44,359 bases of DNA, taken from the IMG/VR virus record IMGVR_UViG_3300044712_001271, positions 1 to 44,359 of that record, one strand, 5' to 3'. A program made the position numbers and the translations under genes. The stretch is from a virus. Position 1 is the stretch's first letter; each line of letters opens with the position of its first letter. The notes under the pieces were generated by a model. It was given only the letters and a program-made list of their open reading frames with translations. It did not search any database and was not told where the DNA came from. Shown here one piece after another: positions 31,530-39,459 of this stretch.

Positions 31530-34244
31530 ATGGTGAACCGCATCCTCAGCTGGGCGATCGATGCGGGCCTGTGGGATCCGCTCGATCTCGATCTGCCCAT
31601 TGCCAGTGAGCCGCCGACCTCTGCGGTCATCGGTGCGCTCACCACCAGCGCCGGCCTCCGCGGGCCTTCCGTCGTTCCCGCCGGGGTCGAGGTGGGTGCG
31701 CTCTCGACAACAGCAGCCCCGGTCGGCTTCATCCTTTGGCAGCTGACTGCTGAGGCGCTCGTCTCCAGCGCCGAGCTTCAAGGCTTCGCGCTCAGGAGCG
31801 TCGCCGGGGCCTTCGGCCCGTTGGTGACCACTGCTCAGCCGCAGCCTTTCGACGGCCGCGGCCTGATCCCGCTGGCGAATCTTGAGACCACCGGCGAGCT
31901 GCAGGCCTTCACGGCGAGGCCGACCGGCATTCAGCTCTCCGGACTGATCACCAGGGCGACCCTGCGGCCCCTCGAAGCGCTGCCGATCACCCCCTTTGGG
32001 GGCCTGGTCACTTCCGCCAGCCTGCTCAGCCTGACCGTGGCAATCAGCACGGGCAGCAGCAGCGTCGAAAGGCTGGCCTCAGAGGCCCAGCTGGGCACGT
32101 TCTCCCTGCGGGAGCTCAACCCGAGGGGAAGGTTCTCGGCCCTGGCCACCGCCGCGGCGTTGGGCGGCGTGCGGGTGGTGCAGCTCACGCCCGCCAGCTT
32201 CCCGGCCCTGCGGCCCTCGACCCTCAACTTCACGCCGCCGCAGCACGCGATCATCAGCGCCCGGATGCAGAACGGGCGGACGGTGGACAGCCTGCTCGCC
32301 GATGAGCCGGGCGGTGCAACCCTCGACCTTGGGTTCAGGGTCATCCCCGACGCCAGCGCAGAAGCGGTGTGGGCCAGCCACGAGGCCGCGAAGGGGCACG
32401 CCCAGGACTTCCTCCTGCCCCCCGAGGTGCTGGCCTACGCCGACGGCGAGCTGGCCGCATTCCTGAGCCTGGAGGGCACGCGGCAGCGGTGGGTCTATCG
32501 AGGGCCCCCGGTCATCACCGCTGCGGGCATCCCGGGCTACAGCAACGTGCGAGTCCAGCTCCGGTCGCGCAACGCCCCCCCGATCAATCGATTGCCTGCC
32601 CCCGTCGAGCCCCCTTGCCCGGCCGCAGCGTTCGAGGATCCCGGCGCGCCAGTCAACTGCGATTCGAGCTTCACGCCGGGGGGCTCTTGCGAGTGCGCCA
32701 CCATCGCGGGAACGCCATCGGTCGGGCAGACCTTGACCCTGGGCCCAGTGATCTGCACCGACGGGGAGGCCACTATCACAGATGTGCAATGGCTGCGGAA
32801 TGGAGTGCCCGTGTGGGCCGCTTACGGCGCCGCCCAGTACGCCCCGGCCACGGAGCCATCGTCAGACATGAGCCTCGATGCGCCCCTGATCACGGATTCC
32901 ACCGGGACCAGCTACGCGGCGTTCTGGCTCGGTGCTCCTCATGTGGTCGCGTTTCGCAGCGATTTCAGCGTCCGGTGGGTGCGCTCCTACAAGGCCGACA
33001 CGGCCAACTTCGCCCCCACAACCGGCATCCGGACCCGTTGCCCCCGACTCGCAATTGATCCGCAGGGCCGGCTGTGGATGGCCTTCACCCGCTACAAGCA
33101 GGACGTTTTCGGCAACAGCCCTGACCACCGGTTGCGGCTCTATGTCTGCCGGCTGAACAGCGACACCGGTAGGGTCAGCCAGACGATCTGCCACCAATTC
33201 CGAGTCCCGACCACCTCCGGCGGTTCTGCCGGGATCGCCGAGAGCGGAATCACCGACATGGTGATCACATCAGGAGGCGATTTCCTGTTCTGCGGTGCCC
33301 GCCGCATCCCCTCCTCTTCTCTCCTGGTGGCGAGCCTCTACCGCTTCGACGGGAGCCTGGCCTACCAGTGGGGGAAGCTCATCCCCGGCGCCGCCACCGA
33401 GAGCACCATCGCCCGGCGAGTGGTGGTCGCCGCCGGCAAGGCCTACGTGGCGATTGATTCGGAAGCTGGATCCGGTGGGCAGGTGCCATTCCTGGCGGTC
33501 TTCGATGACACCGGAGCCTCTGTGGGCGCCCCGGTTGGCGGCACCATCCCCGACGTGCTGGTGGGGGGCGGCAGCACCTCAAAGCGGCTGCGAGCCACGA
33601 GCGTGGCGGTGGACACCGCGGGCGCCATCTTCCTCTCCCTGGCGGCCGATGGCGCAGCGGGACGGGAGAGCGACCGCCGCTTCGGGGCGATGCGCCTGAG
33701 CAGCAGCCTCACCGCCACCTGGTGCCGATTCTTCGACCTGACCGGTAACGGCAGCCTCGCGATAGGGAGATCACAGCTCACCGACCTGCAGATGGACGGG
33801 GCCACCGTCTGCGGCCTGGGGTTCTCCGCCGGGGCGGCAGGGGAGGCTTCCGTCTACGTGCTGCAGCTCACAAGCGCTGGCGGAATGGTCCGGCTGCGAC
33901 GGCTGAGGAGAGAGGGGATCGCGCTGCAGAACGATGCTGCTCGGCTCGGCATCAACCGCTCCGGCGCCAGGGTGCTGCCGATCCATGCCGGCCGCGGCCA
34001 CCTCCTCACCCTCGACCCGGACAGCGCACAGAGCGGGACTTACGACATCCCCGGGGTGACGCCTGACCTTGTGATCACGTCCCTTGCGGCCGACGTACCG
34101 ACAGCCGCCACTCCGACCCTGTTCACGATGTCAGCGGTCGATGAACCATCTCGATCAACCCTGCAGACGGACGTGCTCGGGGTTGATTCGGAAGCTCCGA
34201 CTCGCGATCTCTCCATGCTGAACCTTGTCGGCATCACAGGCTGA
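31530..34244 (+). CDS. Large tail protein: N-terminal repeats, tail domain, half Ig domain and inserted beta-propeller
   Basis: A 904-aa protein. Residues about 28-225 are short repeats of roughly 20-27 aa with consensus xLxTxAxLxxFxxR (GALTTSAGLRG, GALSTTAAPVG, PLVTTAQPQPF, GLITRATLRPL, GLVTSASLLSL, ALATAAALGGV). Residues about 235-350 are a tail domain ending WVYRGPPVITAAGIPGYSNVRVQLRSR, similar to the 134-aa protein at 35054. Residues 393-430 (GTPSVGQTLTLGPV to VQWLRNGVPVW) are the first half of a bacterial Ig-like domain. Residues about 432-904 are beta-propeller-like repeats with recurring 'D-x-x-G-x-hydrophobic' blade starts (AIDPQGRLWMAF, VITSGGDFLFCG, VAVDTAGAIFLSL). The second Ig half appears at the start of the next gene. 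It is probably a receptor-binding or fibre-attached tail protein. Confidence 0.65.
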   Translation: MVNRILSWAIDAGLWDPLDLDLPIASEPPTSAVIGALTTSAGLRGPSVVPAGVEVGALSTTAAPVGFILWQLTAEALVSSAELQGFALRSVAGAFGPLVTTAQPQPFDGRGLIPLANLETTGELQAFTARPTGIQLSGLITRATLRPLEALPITPFGGLVTSASLLSLTVAISTGSSSVERLASEAQLGTFSLRELNPRGRFSALATAAALGGVRVVQLTPASFPALRPSTLNFTPPQHAIISARMQNGRTVDSLLADEPGGATLDLGFRVIPDASAEAVWASHEAAKGHAQDFLLPPEVLAYADGELAAFLSLEGTRQRWVYRGPPVITAAGIPGYSNVRVQLRSRNAPPINRLPAPVEPPCPAAAFEDPGAPVNCDSSFTPGGSCECATIAGTPSVGQTLTLGPVICTDGEATITDVQWLRNGVPVWAAYGAAQYAPATEPSSDMSLDAPLITDSTGTSYAAFWLGAPHVVAFRSDFSVRWVRSYKADTANFAPTTGIRTRCPRLAIDPQGRLWMAFTRYKQDVFGNSPDHRLRLYVCRLNSDTGRVSQTICHQFRVPTTSGGSAGIAESGITDMVITSGGDFLFCGARRIPSSSLLVASLYRFDGSLAYQWGKLIPGAATESTIARRVVVAAGKAYVAIDSEAGSGGQVPFLAVFDDTGASVGAPVGGTIPDVLVGGGSTSKRLRATSVAVDTAGAIFLSLAADGAAGRESDRRFGAMRLSSSLTATWCRFFDLTGNGSLAIGRSQLTDLQMDGATVCGLGFSAGAAGEASVYVLQLTSAGGMVRLRRLRREGIALQNDAARLGINRSGARVLPIHAGRGHLLTLDPDSAQSGTYDIPGVTPDLVITSLAADVPTAATPTLFTMSAVDEPSRSTLQTDVLGVDSEAPTRDLSMLNLVGITG

Positions 34245-34247
34245 ACC

Positions 34248-35054
34248 ATGCCTCTGTCTCTGACGACCTACACCGTGAGGGCCGGCGACGCCGGCAAGAG
34301 CATCTCGGCCTTGGTGCGCTACAGAAAACCGAGCGGCGAAGTAGGTAGCTGCACAACAGCCGGCATAAGCATTCCCCCCCCATTGCCTGCAGACGGCAGC
34401 CTTCTACTGCGAATGGAAGGTGAGAACAACTCGACTTCGATTATCGACAGCGGGCCCGATGAGCGAACTGTCTCGATCATCGGAAGTGGGCGCATCTCGA
34501 CCGCACAATCCAAGGCCGGACTGTCTTCCTACTACAGCCAGACCATTAACGACAGGCTGCTGGTGTCTGGGCTCTTCAACTATGGCCCGGGGGACTTCAC
34601 CTGGGAGACATGGTGGTATCCGACCGAGTTCACCAACGGCTACAAGGCGCTGTTTTCGGTGGCAGGGAGTGTTACATCGTGGCACCTTTTCACAAACGAC
34701 GACCTAATCGGAAGAAGGATGTTGTTTGTGCGAGAGAATGGCGTTGGCGATTTCTACGTCCTCGACGGCTTGTCAGGGGTGACGATCCCACTGAACCAGT
34801 GGAACCATGCGGCCGTGACTCGCGAGGATGGAATCCTACGCACACGCTTTAACGGAGTCGTGTTGCAGTCGGGGCCTTTCCCGGATAGCGTCTCCGGCAT
34901 CTGCTCCGTGGGCACCCATGCGACCGATGGATTTGCCTTCGGCCCGGGTTACAACCCCTTGGGAACAAGAATAGGTTTTCTCGACCTCGTTAGAATGTCT
35001 CCATTCTGCCGGTATCCGGGGGCTGACCCATTCATCCCCCCCGTGGACTACTGA
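34248..35054 (+). CDS. Ig-half plus LamG-like tail adhesin
   Basis: A 268-aa protein starting 3 bases after the previous stop. Residues 5-45 (TTYTVRAGDAGKSISALVRY...) read as the second half of an Ig-like domain whose first half ends in the preceding protein. Residues about 50-265 form a LamG-like lectin domain (WETWWYPTEF, GYKALF, SWHLFTNDD, IPLNQWNHAAVTRE, RFNG), a paralogue of the adhesin at 9269-10027. It was likely part of one longer protein with the upstream gene. It overlaps the next gene by TGATG. Confidence 0.65.
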   Translation: MPLSLTTYTVRAGDAGKSISALVRYRKPSGEVGSCTTAGISIPPPLPADGSLLLRMEGENNSTSIIDSGPDERTVSIIGSGRISTAQSKAGLSSYYSQTINDRLLVSGLFNYGPGDFTWETWWYPTEFTNGYKALFSVAGSVTSWHLFTNDDLIGRRMLFVRENGVGDFYVLDGLSGVTIPLNQWNHAAVTREDGILRTRFNGVVLQSGPFPDSVSGICSVGTHATDGFAFGPGYNPLGTRIGFLDLVRMSPFCRYPGADPFIPPVDY

Positions 35055-35458
35055 TGTCTGTTGCATTCCCTGCTTTGGTGCCGTCCGGCCGTGAGTTCGT
35101 CTGCCCCAAGTTCCGCGTGTCTGTAGGGAAGCTGCCCGATTTCGGCAGCGGCCTTTTCGAGTCGCCGCGGGAGGTGGGGAACAAGGGCTATGACAGCCGG
35201 CTGAGCCTGACCTTCCAGACCCGTACCGGCGCCGAAACTGCAGAGGTGCTATCGGCTTACCGTGCCAGCATCAGCGGCCTTCTGCCCCTCTCCTTGCCGG
35301 AGGAGATCGTGGGTGGCATCGATGATCCGACCCTTGCCTCGAAGATGCGGGAGGCGGAACACCTCGAATGGAAGTTTGCCGGACCGCCCAGGGTTGAGGG
35401 GGTGCTTCCGACGGGCATCTCTAACCTGCGGGTGGAGCTGATCGCGAAGATGCCATGA
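35054..35458 (+). CDS. Minor tail protein
   Basis: A 134-aa protein. Its end (EWKFAGPPRVEGVLPTGISNLRVELIAK) resembles residues about 320-350 of the 904-aa tail protein (RWVYRGPPVITAAGIPGYSNVRVQLRSR), and both have helical FLLPPE/LSLPEE stretches before it, so the two look related. It may be a free-standing copy of that tail domain. It is coupled to neighbours at both ends (TGATG and ATGA). Confidence 0.55.
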   Translation: MSVAFPALVPSGREFVCPKFRVSVGKLPDFGSGLFESPREVGNKGYDSRLSLTFQTRTGAETAEVLSAYRASISGLLPLSLPEEIVGGIDDPTLASKMREAEHLEWKFAGPPRVEGVLPTGISNLRVELIAKMP

Positions 35459-35847
35459 TCCCCATCGGCGCCCTGGCCCAGCTCCGGTTCAACGGGCAGA
35501 AGGTGGGTCGGGTGATCAACTTCAAGCTGCGGATCGCTCGCGGTGCGGTGGAGAACACCCCCCTCGATCTGTGGGACGACACGTTCGTATCGGGCCGGCG
35601 CAACAGCTCGGGCACCGGCATGGTGGTCTACGACCCCGCCGACGGTCCAACCGCTGCCCTGATGAATGCTGTGCTGCTCGACAGCGCAGCCACCCAGGGC
35701 TTCGAGCTGGTGTTTGACCGGGTGCTCGGCAAGTCCATGGAGTTCGGCGCTGTGCTGACCCAGCTGGAGCCCGGGGTGGCATTCGGGGAAGCAATGATCG
35801 TGCCGGTGTCCATCCAGCTCTCTGGCAAGCCTGTGGGGACGTTCTGA
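35455..35847 (+). CDS. Tail-tube-like protein, paralogue 1
   Basis: A 130-aa protein with a tail-tube-like pattern: a first strand LAQLRFNGQKVGRVINFKL, then a switch segment ENTPLDLWDDTFVSGRRNSSGTG and a helix (DGPTAALMNAVLLDS). This order is shared with the C-terminal part of the next protein. It lies after the tail hub, an unusual place for a tube protein. It is coupled to both neighbours. Confidence 0.55.
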   Translation: MIPIGALAQLRFNGQKVGRVINFKLRIARGAVENTPLDLWDDTFVSGRRNSSGTGMVVYDPADGPTAALMNAVLLDSAATQGFELVFDRVLGKSMEFGAVLTQLEPGVAFGEAMIVPVSIQLSGKPVGTF

Positions 35848-36725
35848 TGTCGGCTCTCTCTGGCGCGGGTGGTGATCTGGAGCTGCGGCGGCGGTTCCCC
35901 GATCCCGTGGTGCTGCCCGCCGCGGCCCTCTCCGGAGGGTTCCTGACGCTGCGGTCCGACGACTTCTTCCCCACCGATCAGGTGGTGCTGGTGCATGGGT
36001 CAGGGGTGGTGACCGGCTTCCTGCACCGGGACCTCCTCGATCGGGTGACGCTCCACAGCTCCGCCCGGGGGGCCCTGAACAACGAGGCCGGCACCAGGGT
36101 GAGCCTCTCGGGAGTGGCGGCCGGGCCCACCGTGCTGGCCACGGCCGGGCCCTCTGCGCAAACCGCAGTGCTCACCGCTTTCCGGGCCGCCCTGACGGAT
36201 CCGGTGACCGAAGAGATCGGCCTGCGGCGGTGGCCGACTGTGATCAGCGACTACATCACGGCGGGGCTGAGCGAGGGCAACTGGACGGGGTGGCGGTTTC
36301 AGGGGCAGGTGGGCACTTGGCGGCTCAAGCGACGGGCCCTCATGGCGGACATCAGCAGCATCGGCGAGCTCTTCGGCGAGGGCACGAAGGCTGGCATCAC
36401 GGGCACCGGCACCATGGAGTTCTCGATCGACCTCTACGCCGACGCCCCCCGGGACGGTGCCGATCCCCTGCTCCGCTACCTGCTGCTGACGGAGCGTGCG
36501 AGCCGGATCGATGCCAGGTTCTACCTCCGCAAGGTGAGCACCATGGAGGCCTCGCCATCCTGTACTGACCGGACGGCACTGATCGAGGCCCTGTTCTTTC
36601 GGGCGCAGCTCATCGTCATCGATGACGAGACCGATTGCTCCACCCAGGACCTGGTGGCGGGTTCCATCGACTTCGCCACGTTCGGCCCGATCCGTCTCGG
36701 CAGCGACATCCTGCCCGGCCCCTGA
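35847..36725 (+). CDS. Virion protein with tail-tube-like C-terminal domain
   Basis: A 292-aa protein. The N-terminal half is beta-rich (VVLPAAALSGGFLTLRSDDFFPTDQVVLVHG). From about 150 it follows the plan of the preceding protein: KRRALMADISSIGELFGEGT, GITGTGTMEFSIDLY, then a helix DGADPLLRYLLLT and RFYL. With 35455-35847 it forms a tube-like pair of unknown role, perhaps a distal ring or fibre adaptor. It is the last structural gene before lysis. Confidence 0.5.
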   Translation: MSALSGAGGDLELRRRFPDPVVLPAAALSGGFLTLRSDDFFPTDQVVLVHGSGVVTGFLHRDLLDRVTLHSSARGALNNEAGTRVSLSGVAAGPTVLATAGPSAQTAVLTAFRAALTDPVTEEIGLRRWPTVISDYITAGLSEGNWTGWRFQGQVGTWRLKRRALMADISSIGELFGEGTKAGITGTGTMEFSIDLYADAPRDGADPLLRYLLLTERASRIDARFYLRKVSTMEASPSCTDRTALIEALFFRAQLIVIDDETDCSTQDLVAGSIDFATFGPIRLGSDILPGP

Positions 36726-36742
36726 CTTCCGAAACCCGACCC

Positions 36743-37177
36743 ATGGCACCCCACGCAACCACGACCCGGCGCCGGCGGCGGCCGGCCGCTCGAAAGGCGG
36801 CGCCCGTCATCCCGCCGCGGCCCCCCCTGACCCGCGCCGCCGCGGCCATCCTCAGCTGGTCGCTGGCCCAGGTGCTGGTGAGCGGCGCCTACCTCGGCAC
36901 CTGCCTGTATCAGACGGGCGGGCAGTGGGGCCGGTGCAATGTGCCGTGGCTCCTCTTCCTGGGGACCATCTACTCCGGCGGCCAGGGCACCATGGCGTTG
37001 ATGACCGAGGCCTTTCGCGGCGGCGGGGCGACCGGGGCCCTGCTGCAGACCGTGATCAGCACCATCGAGGCCCAGCAGGGAGCCGGCGGCGGCGGAAAGG
37101 CGCCGGCCGCGGCCACCGTCACCACCCCCACGCGGCGCCGCGTCGGCCTCGCCGAGAGTGAGGACGGCAAGGCATGA
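36743..37177 (+). CDS. Holin-like membrane protein
   Basis: I placed the start at ATG 36743 (144 aa); a longer in-frame opening from 36635 runs through the previous gene. A basic N-terminus (TTRRRRRPAARKAAP) leads to two hydrophobic segments: about 32-56 (AAAILSWSLAQVLVSGAYLG) and about 68-90 (VPWLLFLGTIYSGG). The C-terminus is disordered and charged. It sits directly before and overlaps (ATGA) the lysozyme gene, so it is a holin by context. Confidence 0.65.
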   Translation: MAPHATTTRRRRRPAARKAAPVIPPRPPLTRAAAAILSWSLAQVLVSGAYLGTCLYQTGGQWGRCNVPWLLFLGTIYSGGQGTMALMTEAFRGGGATGALLQTVISTIEAQQGAGGGGKAPAAATVTTPTRRRVGLAESEDGKA

Positions 37178-37650
37178 GCAAGGAAGCGATGCTGCGGCTG
37201 GCGGTGCCGCTGATTCAGGAGTTCGAGGGGCTGGAGCTCGCCGCCTACCCCGACCCGCTCAGCGGGGGGGAGCCGTGGACGATCGGCTACGGCTCCACAC
37301 GCTGGGAGGACGGCAGCAGGGTGCGGCGGGGGCAGACCATCACCAAGGAGGGGGCCCTGGCGCTGCTGGGCCACCAGCTGGAGCACTACATCCTCCCCCC
37401 GCTGGCCAAGATCCCCTGCTGGCCGCGGCTTTCACCGGCGCGGCAGGCTGCCCTGACCAGCTTCGCCTGGAACCTCGGCCCCAACTTCTACGGCTCCGAG
37501 GGGTTCGAGACCATCTCCCGGTGCCTGCGCGAGGAAGACTTCGGGGCCGTGGGCGCTGCCTTCCTGCTCTACGTGAACCCGGGCAGCAACGTGGAGGTGG
37601 GCCTCCGGCGCCGGCGGGAGGCGGAGCGGGCCCTCTGGAACCAGGGCTGA
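37174..37650 (+). CDS. Endolysin, GH24 lysozyme
   Basis: A 158-aa phage-type lysozyme. The GH24 signature is clear: EFEGLELAAYPDPLSGGEPW followed by TIGYGST. Catalytic candidates are E18, D27 and T36; E18-D27 matches the T4 E11-D20 spacing. The late motif TSFAWNLGPNFYG is also typical. There is no signal peptide, so it should need the holin encoded just before it. It converges on the M15 peptidase gene 4 bases away. Confidence 0.9.
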   Translation: MSKEAMLRLAVPLIQEFEGLELAAYPDPLSGGEPWTIGYGSTRWEDGSRVRRGQTITKEGALALLGHQLEHYILPPLAKIPCWPRLSPARQAALTSFAWNLGPNFYGSEGFETISRCLREEDFGAVGAAFLLYVNPGSNVEVGLRRRREAERALWNQG

Positions 37651-37654
37651 GGGG

Positions 37655-38452
37655 TCAGTAGTCCCATTCCGCGTAGGGGGTGCGGCCGGCGCCGGGGACG
37701 AAGCCGCCGCCGTTGCGGGTATCGAGGTGGACGAAGCCGCGATTCCGTCCGTCACCAAGGCCACCGGTCCAGCGAGTCCGGATCCAGCGGTAGAACTCAT
37801 CCAGGCCGCGGCCGATCGGGTAGATGTCCATCGCTTCTCCGGTGACGTGGCGGCTCCCGGGCACGCCCCCCACCTGCCGGTTGATGGGCTCGGGGCGGTA
37901 GAAGCTGGTCACCCCCAATGGGGTGCCCCATGCCTGGCGAATGCGGTTGAACTCGCGGGCGGTTTTCAGGATCCGAACCACGTCACCACCCACCGGATCG
38001 GGCCGGCGGCGCTGGTCGAACTGGAGAATCTCGCCCACGGTGAGGAAGGGGCTGATTCGCTGGTTAAAGTCGTGCCAGTCGATGTCCGGCTCGACCGGGA
38101 CCAGCTCCTGCTCCTGCCGGAAGTGGGGCCCGAAGATCACCCAGCTGCCGGCGCCGGCGGCGAGGGTGACCCGCTTGTGCGCGTCAGCCGCAACCTCCTC
38201 GACCTTCATCACCCCCAGGCGCCGCTGGCGAGGGACCGCCACCTTCTCGTCGGCTGGCAGGGTCTCCGCCGGGGCAGTGCTCTTCTTGAGCCAAGTGTTC
38301 TGGATCGCTTCGAGGTAGAGGACGGGTTTGTCCTCCTTCCGCTTCTTCGAGGGGGCCGCGGCGATCGACTGATCAGCGTCGGCGGAGGTTTCGGTAGCGG
38401 CGGTTGCGGGTTCGGCCACGGGCGCCATTCGGTTGCGAGTCATTCTGGGCAT
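37655..38452 (-). CDS. M15-family peptidase-like protein
   Basis: A 265-aa protein, last gene of the leftward early operon. The C-terminal domain has M15 (D-Ala-D-Ala carboxypeptidase-like) motifs: TSFYRPEPINRQVGG, SRHVTGEAMDIYP (the S-x-H-x2-G-x-A-x-D zinc motif) and RGFVHLDTR with the last histidine. The N-terminal third is low-complexity and charged. Start candidates at 38452, 38443 and 38428 all overlap the preceding gene. It cuts cell-wall peptides, probably for lysis, but it is transcribed with recombination genes, away from the holin-lysozyme pair. Confidence 0.75.
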   Translation of the reverse strand: MPRMTRNRMAPVAEPATAATETSADADQSIAAAPSKKRKEDKPVLYLEAIQNTWLKKSTAPAETLPADEKVAVPRQRRLGVMKVEEVAADAHKRVTLAAGAGSWVIFGPHFRQEQELVPVEPDIDWHDFNQRISPFLTVGEILQFDQRRRPDPVGGDVVRILKTAREFNRIRQAWGTPLGVTSFYRPEPINRQVGGVPGSRHVTGEAMDIYPIGRGLDEFYRWIRTRWTGGLGDGRNRGFVHLDTRNGGGFVPGAGRTPYAEWDY

Positions 38453-38783
38453 TGCCGAAACCAGCAGGACTCGCAGGCTGTTCCTCAGTTGGCTTTGTCA
38501 TTGCCTCCTGCAGGGCGGCAGAAGCAAGGGGGACTACATCTTTCACTATCTGCACGAGACGCTTATGCAGTTCCTCTTCCACACCACAGAGCCTTATGGT
38601 CTCTCTGTCAAGTGTCAGGAGGAACCGAAGAATGTTGGTTGTGTCCTCCCCGCAAGCGTTTCTAGCGGCGCAATCCGCAACACCTGCACGCCAAATGGAA
38701 ATCAAGAGTTCATTCATCACCTCGCAATAGTCCGAGAAGGGAACCTTAGATTGCGCTGCGGGGCTCTGTTCAGGGGCGATCAT
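38373..38783 (-). CDS. Hypothetical early protein
   Basis: A 136-aa protein with a helical, acidic body (YCEVMNELLISIWRAGVADC; ILRFLLTLDRETIRLC) and four cysteines. Its tail is strongly basic (GARGRTRNRRYRNLRRR), perhaps for nucleic-acid binding. That tail overlaps the start of the M15 gene in another frame by 80 bases. Its own ATG overlaps the stop of the 25-residue gene (ATGA). The family is unrecognised. Base use is lower in GC than the virion genes. Confidence 0.55.
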   Translation of the reverse strand: MIAPEQSPAAQSKVPFSDYCEVMNELLISIWRAGVADCAARNACGEDTTNILRFLLTLDRETIRLCGVEEELHKRLVQIVKDVVPLASAALQEAMTKPTEEQPASPAGFGNAQNDSQPNGARGRTRNRRYRNLRRR

Positions 38784-38857
38784 GGTTCAACGGCAAGGGG
38801 GCGGCACGCCCGCATCCGCCGGCGGGCATTCAGGCGCAAGTATGGCAGCCCTCTCAT
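38780..38857 (-). CDS. 25-residue microprotein gene bridging two genes
   Basis: A very short open frame, MRGLPYLRLNARRRMRACRP and five more residues. Its ATG overlaps the stop of the gene before it (38854-38857) and its stop overlaps the ATG of the gene after it (38780-38783), both as ATGA. Two perfect overlaps in tandem argue for translation. The peptide is strongly basic. It may act in coupling ribosomes between its neighbours, bind nucleic acid, or both. Confidence 0.5.
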   Translation of the reverse strand: MRGLPYLRLNARRRMRACRPLAVEP

Positions 38858-39459
38858 TCCGGCGCCGGGCCATCGAACACCCACCAGGTGAAGTCCTCGG
38901 GTGCCTGGCCCGGATCCAGCCCGAAGGCCTGGCAGCCGGCGATGCGGCCCGCCTGGTCGAGGAACAGGACGGAGGTGGGCCCCATTTGCTCGGGCATGTT
39001 GTCGTAGCGATACCAGCGGGCCGCCCACCCCGGGACGGGATGGTGCGGGTTACGGATGGGGATGGGCGAGTACCAGCTGCGCACCTCCCCTTTCGCATCC
39101 GCGAAGAGCTGCACCGCCCCGGGCGGCAGCCTGATGATGTTCCCCTCCCTCGCATCGAACGGCAGACCCGGGGGGAGAAGGTCCACCGTGATAATGCGGC
39201 GGAAGCTGCCAGCGGGCTCGATCTCCATTATCTCGATCTGGCTGAGGTGCCCAGCCGGCTCGAAGCTCCCCACGATGAACTGCAGCTCGTGGGGGCAGTA
39301 GCTGGTGCAGAACCCCCAGCTGGAGATGCTGGTGCGCAGCTCCGTGGGGGGCTCGAAGCGGATCGGCACGGCCAGCCCGGCATGCTTCTCGCGGCTGCCC
39401 GTCGCAGTGGTGACCGGCTGAGCCCAGAGCTCACGGCCAACGATCTCGGCCAGGTTCAT
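38854..39459 (-). CDS. Hypothetical early protein
   Basis: I placed the start at ATG 39459, which overlaps the nuclease stop (ATGA), giving 201 aa (MNLAEIVGRELWAQPVTTAT...). It has a mixed alpha/beta pattern with aromatic-rich segments (SSWGFCTSYCPHELQFIVG, WYSPIPIRNPHHPVPGW, TWWVFDG). I do not recognise it. The operon context is the recombination/early region. Confidence 0.55.
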   Translation of the reverse strand: MNLAEIVGRELWAQPVTTATGSREKHAGLAVPIRFEPPTELRTSISSWGFCTSYCPHELQFIVGSFEPAGHLSQIEIMEIEPAGSFRRIITVDLLPPGLPFDAREGNIIRLPPGAVQLFADAKGEVRSWYSPIPIRNPHHPVPGWAARWYRYDNMPEQMGPTSVLFLDQAGRIAGCQAFGLDPGQAPEDFTWWVFDGPAPE

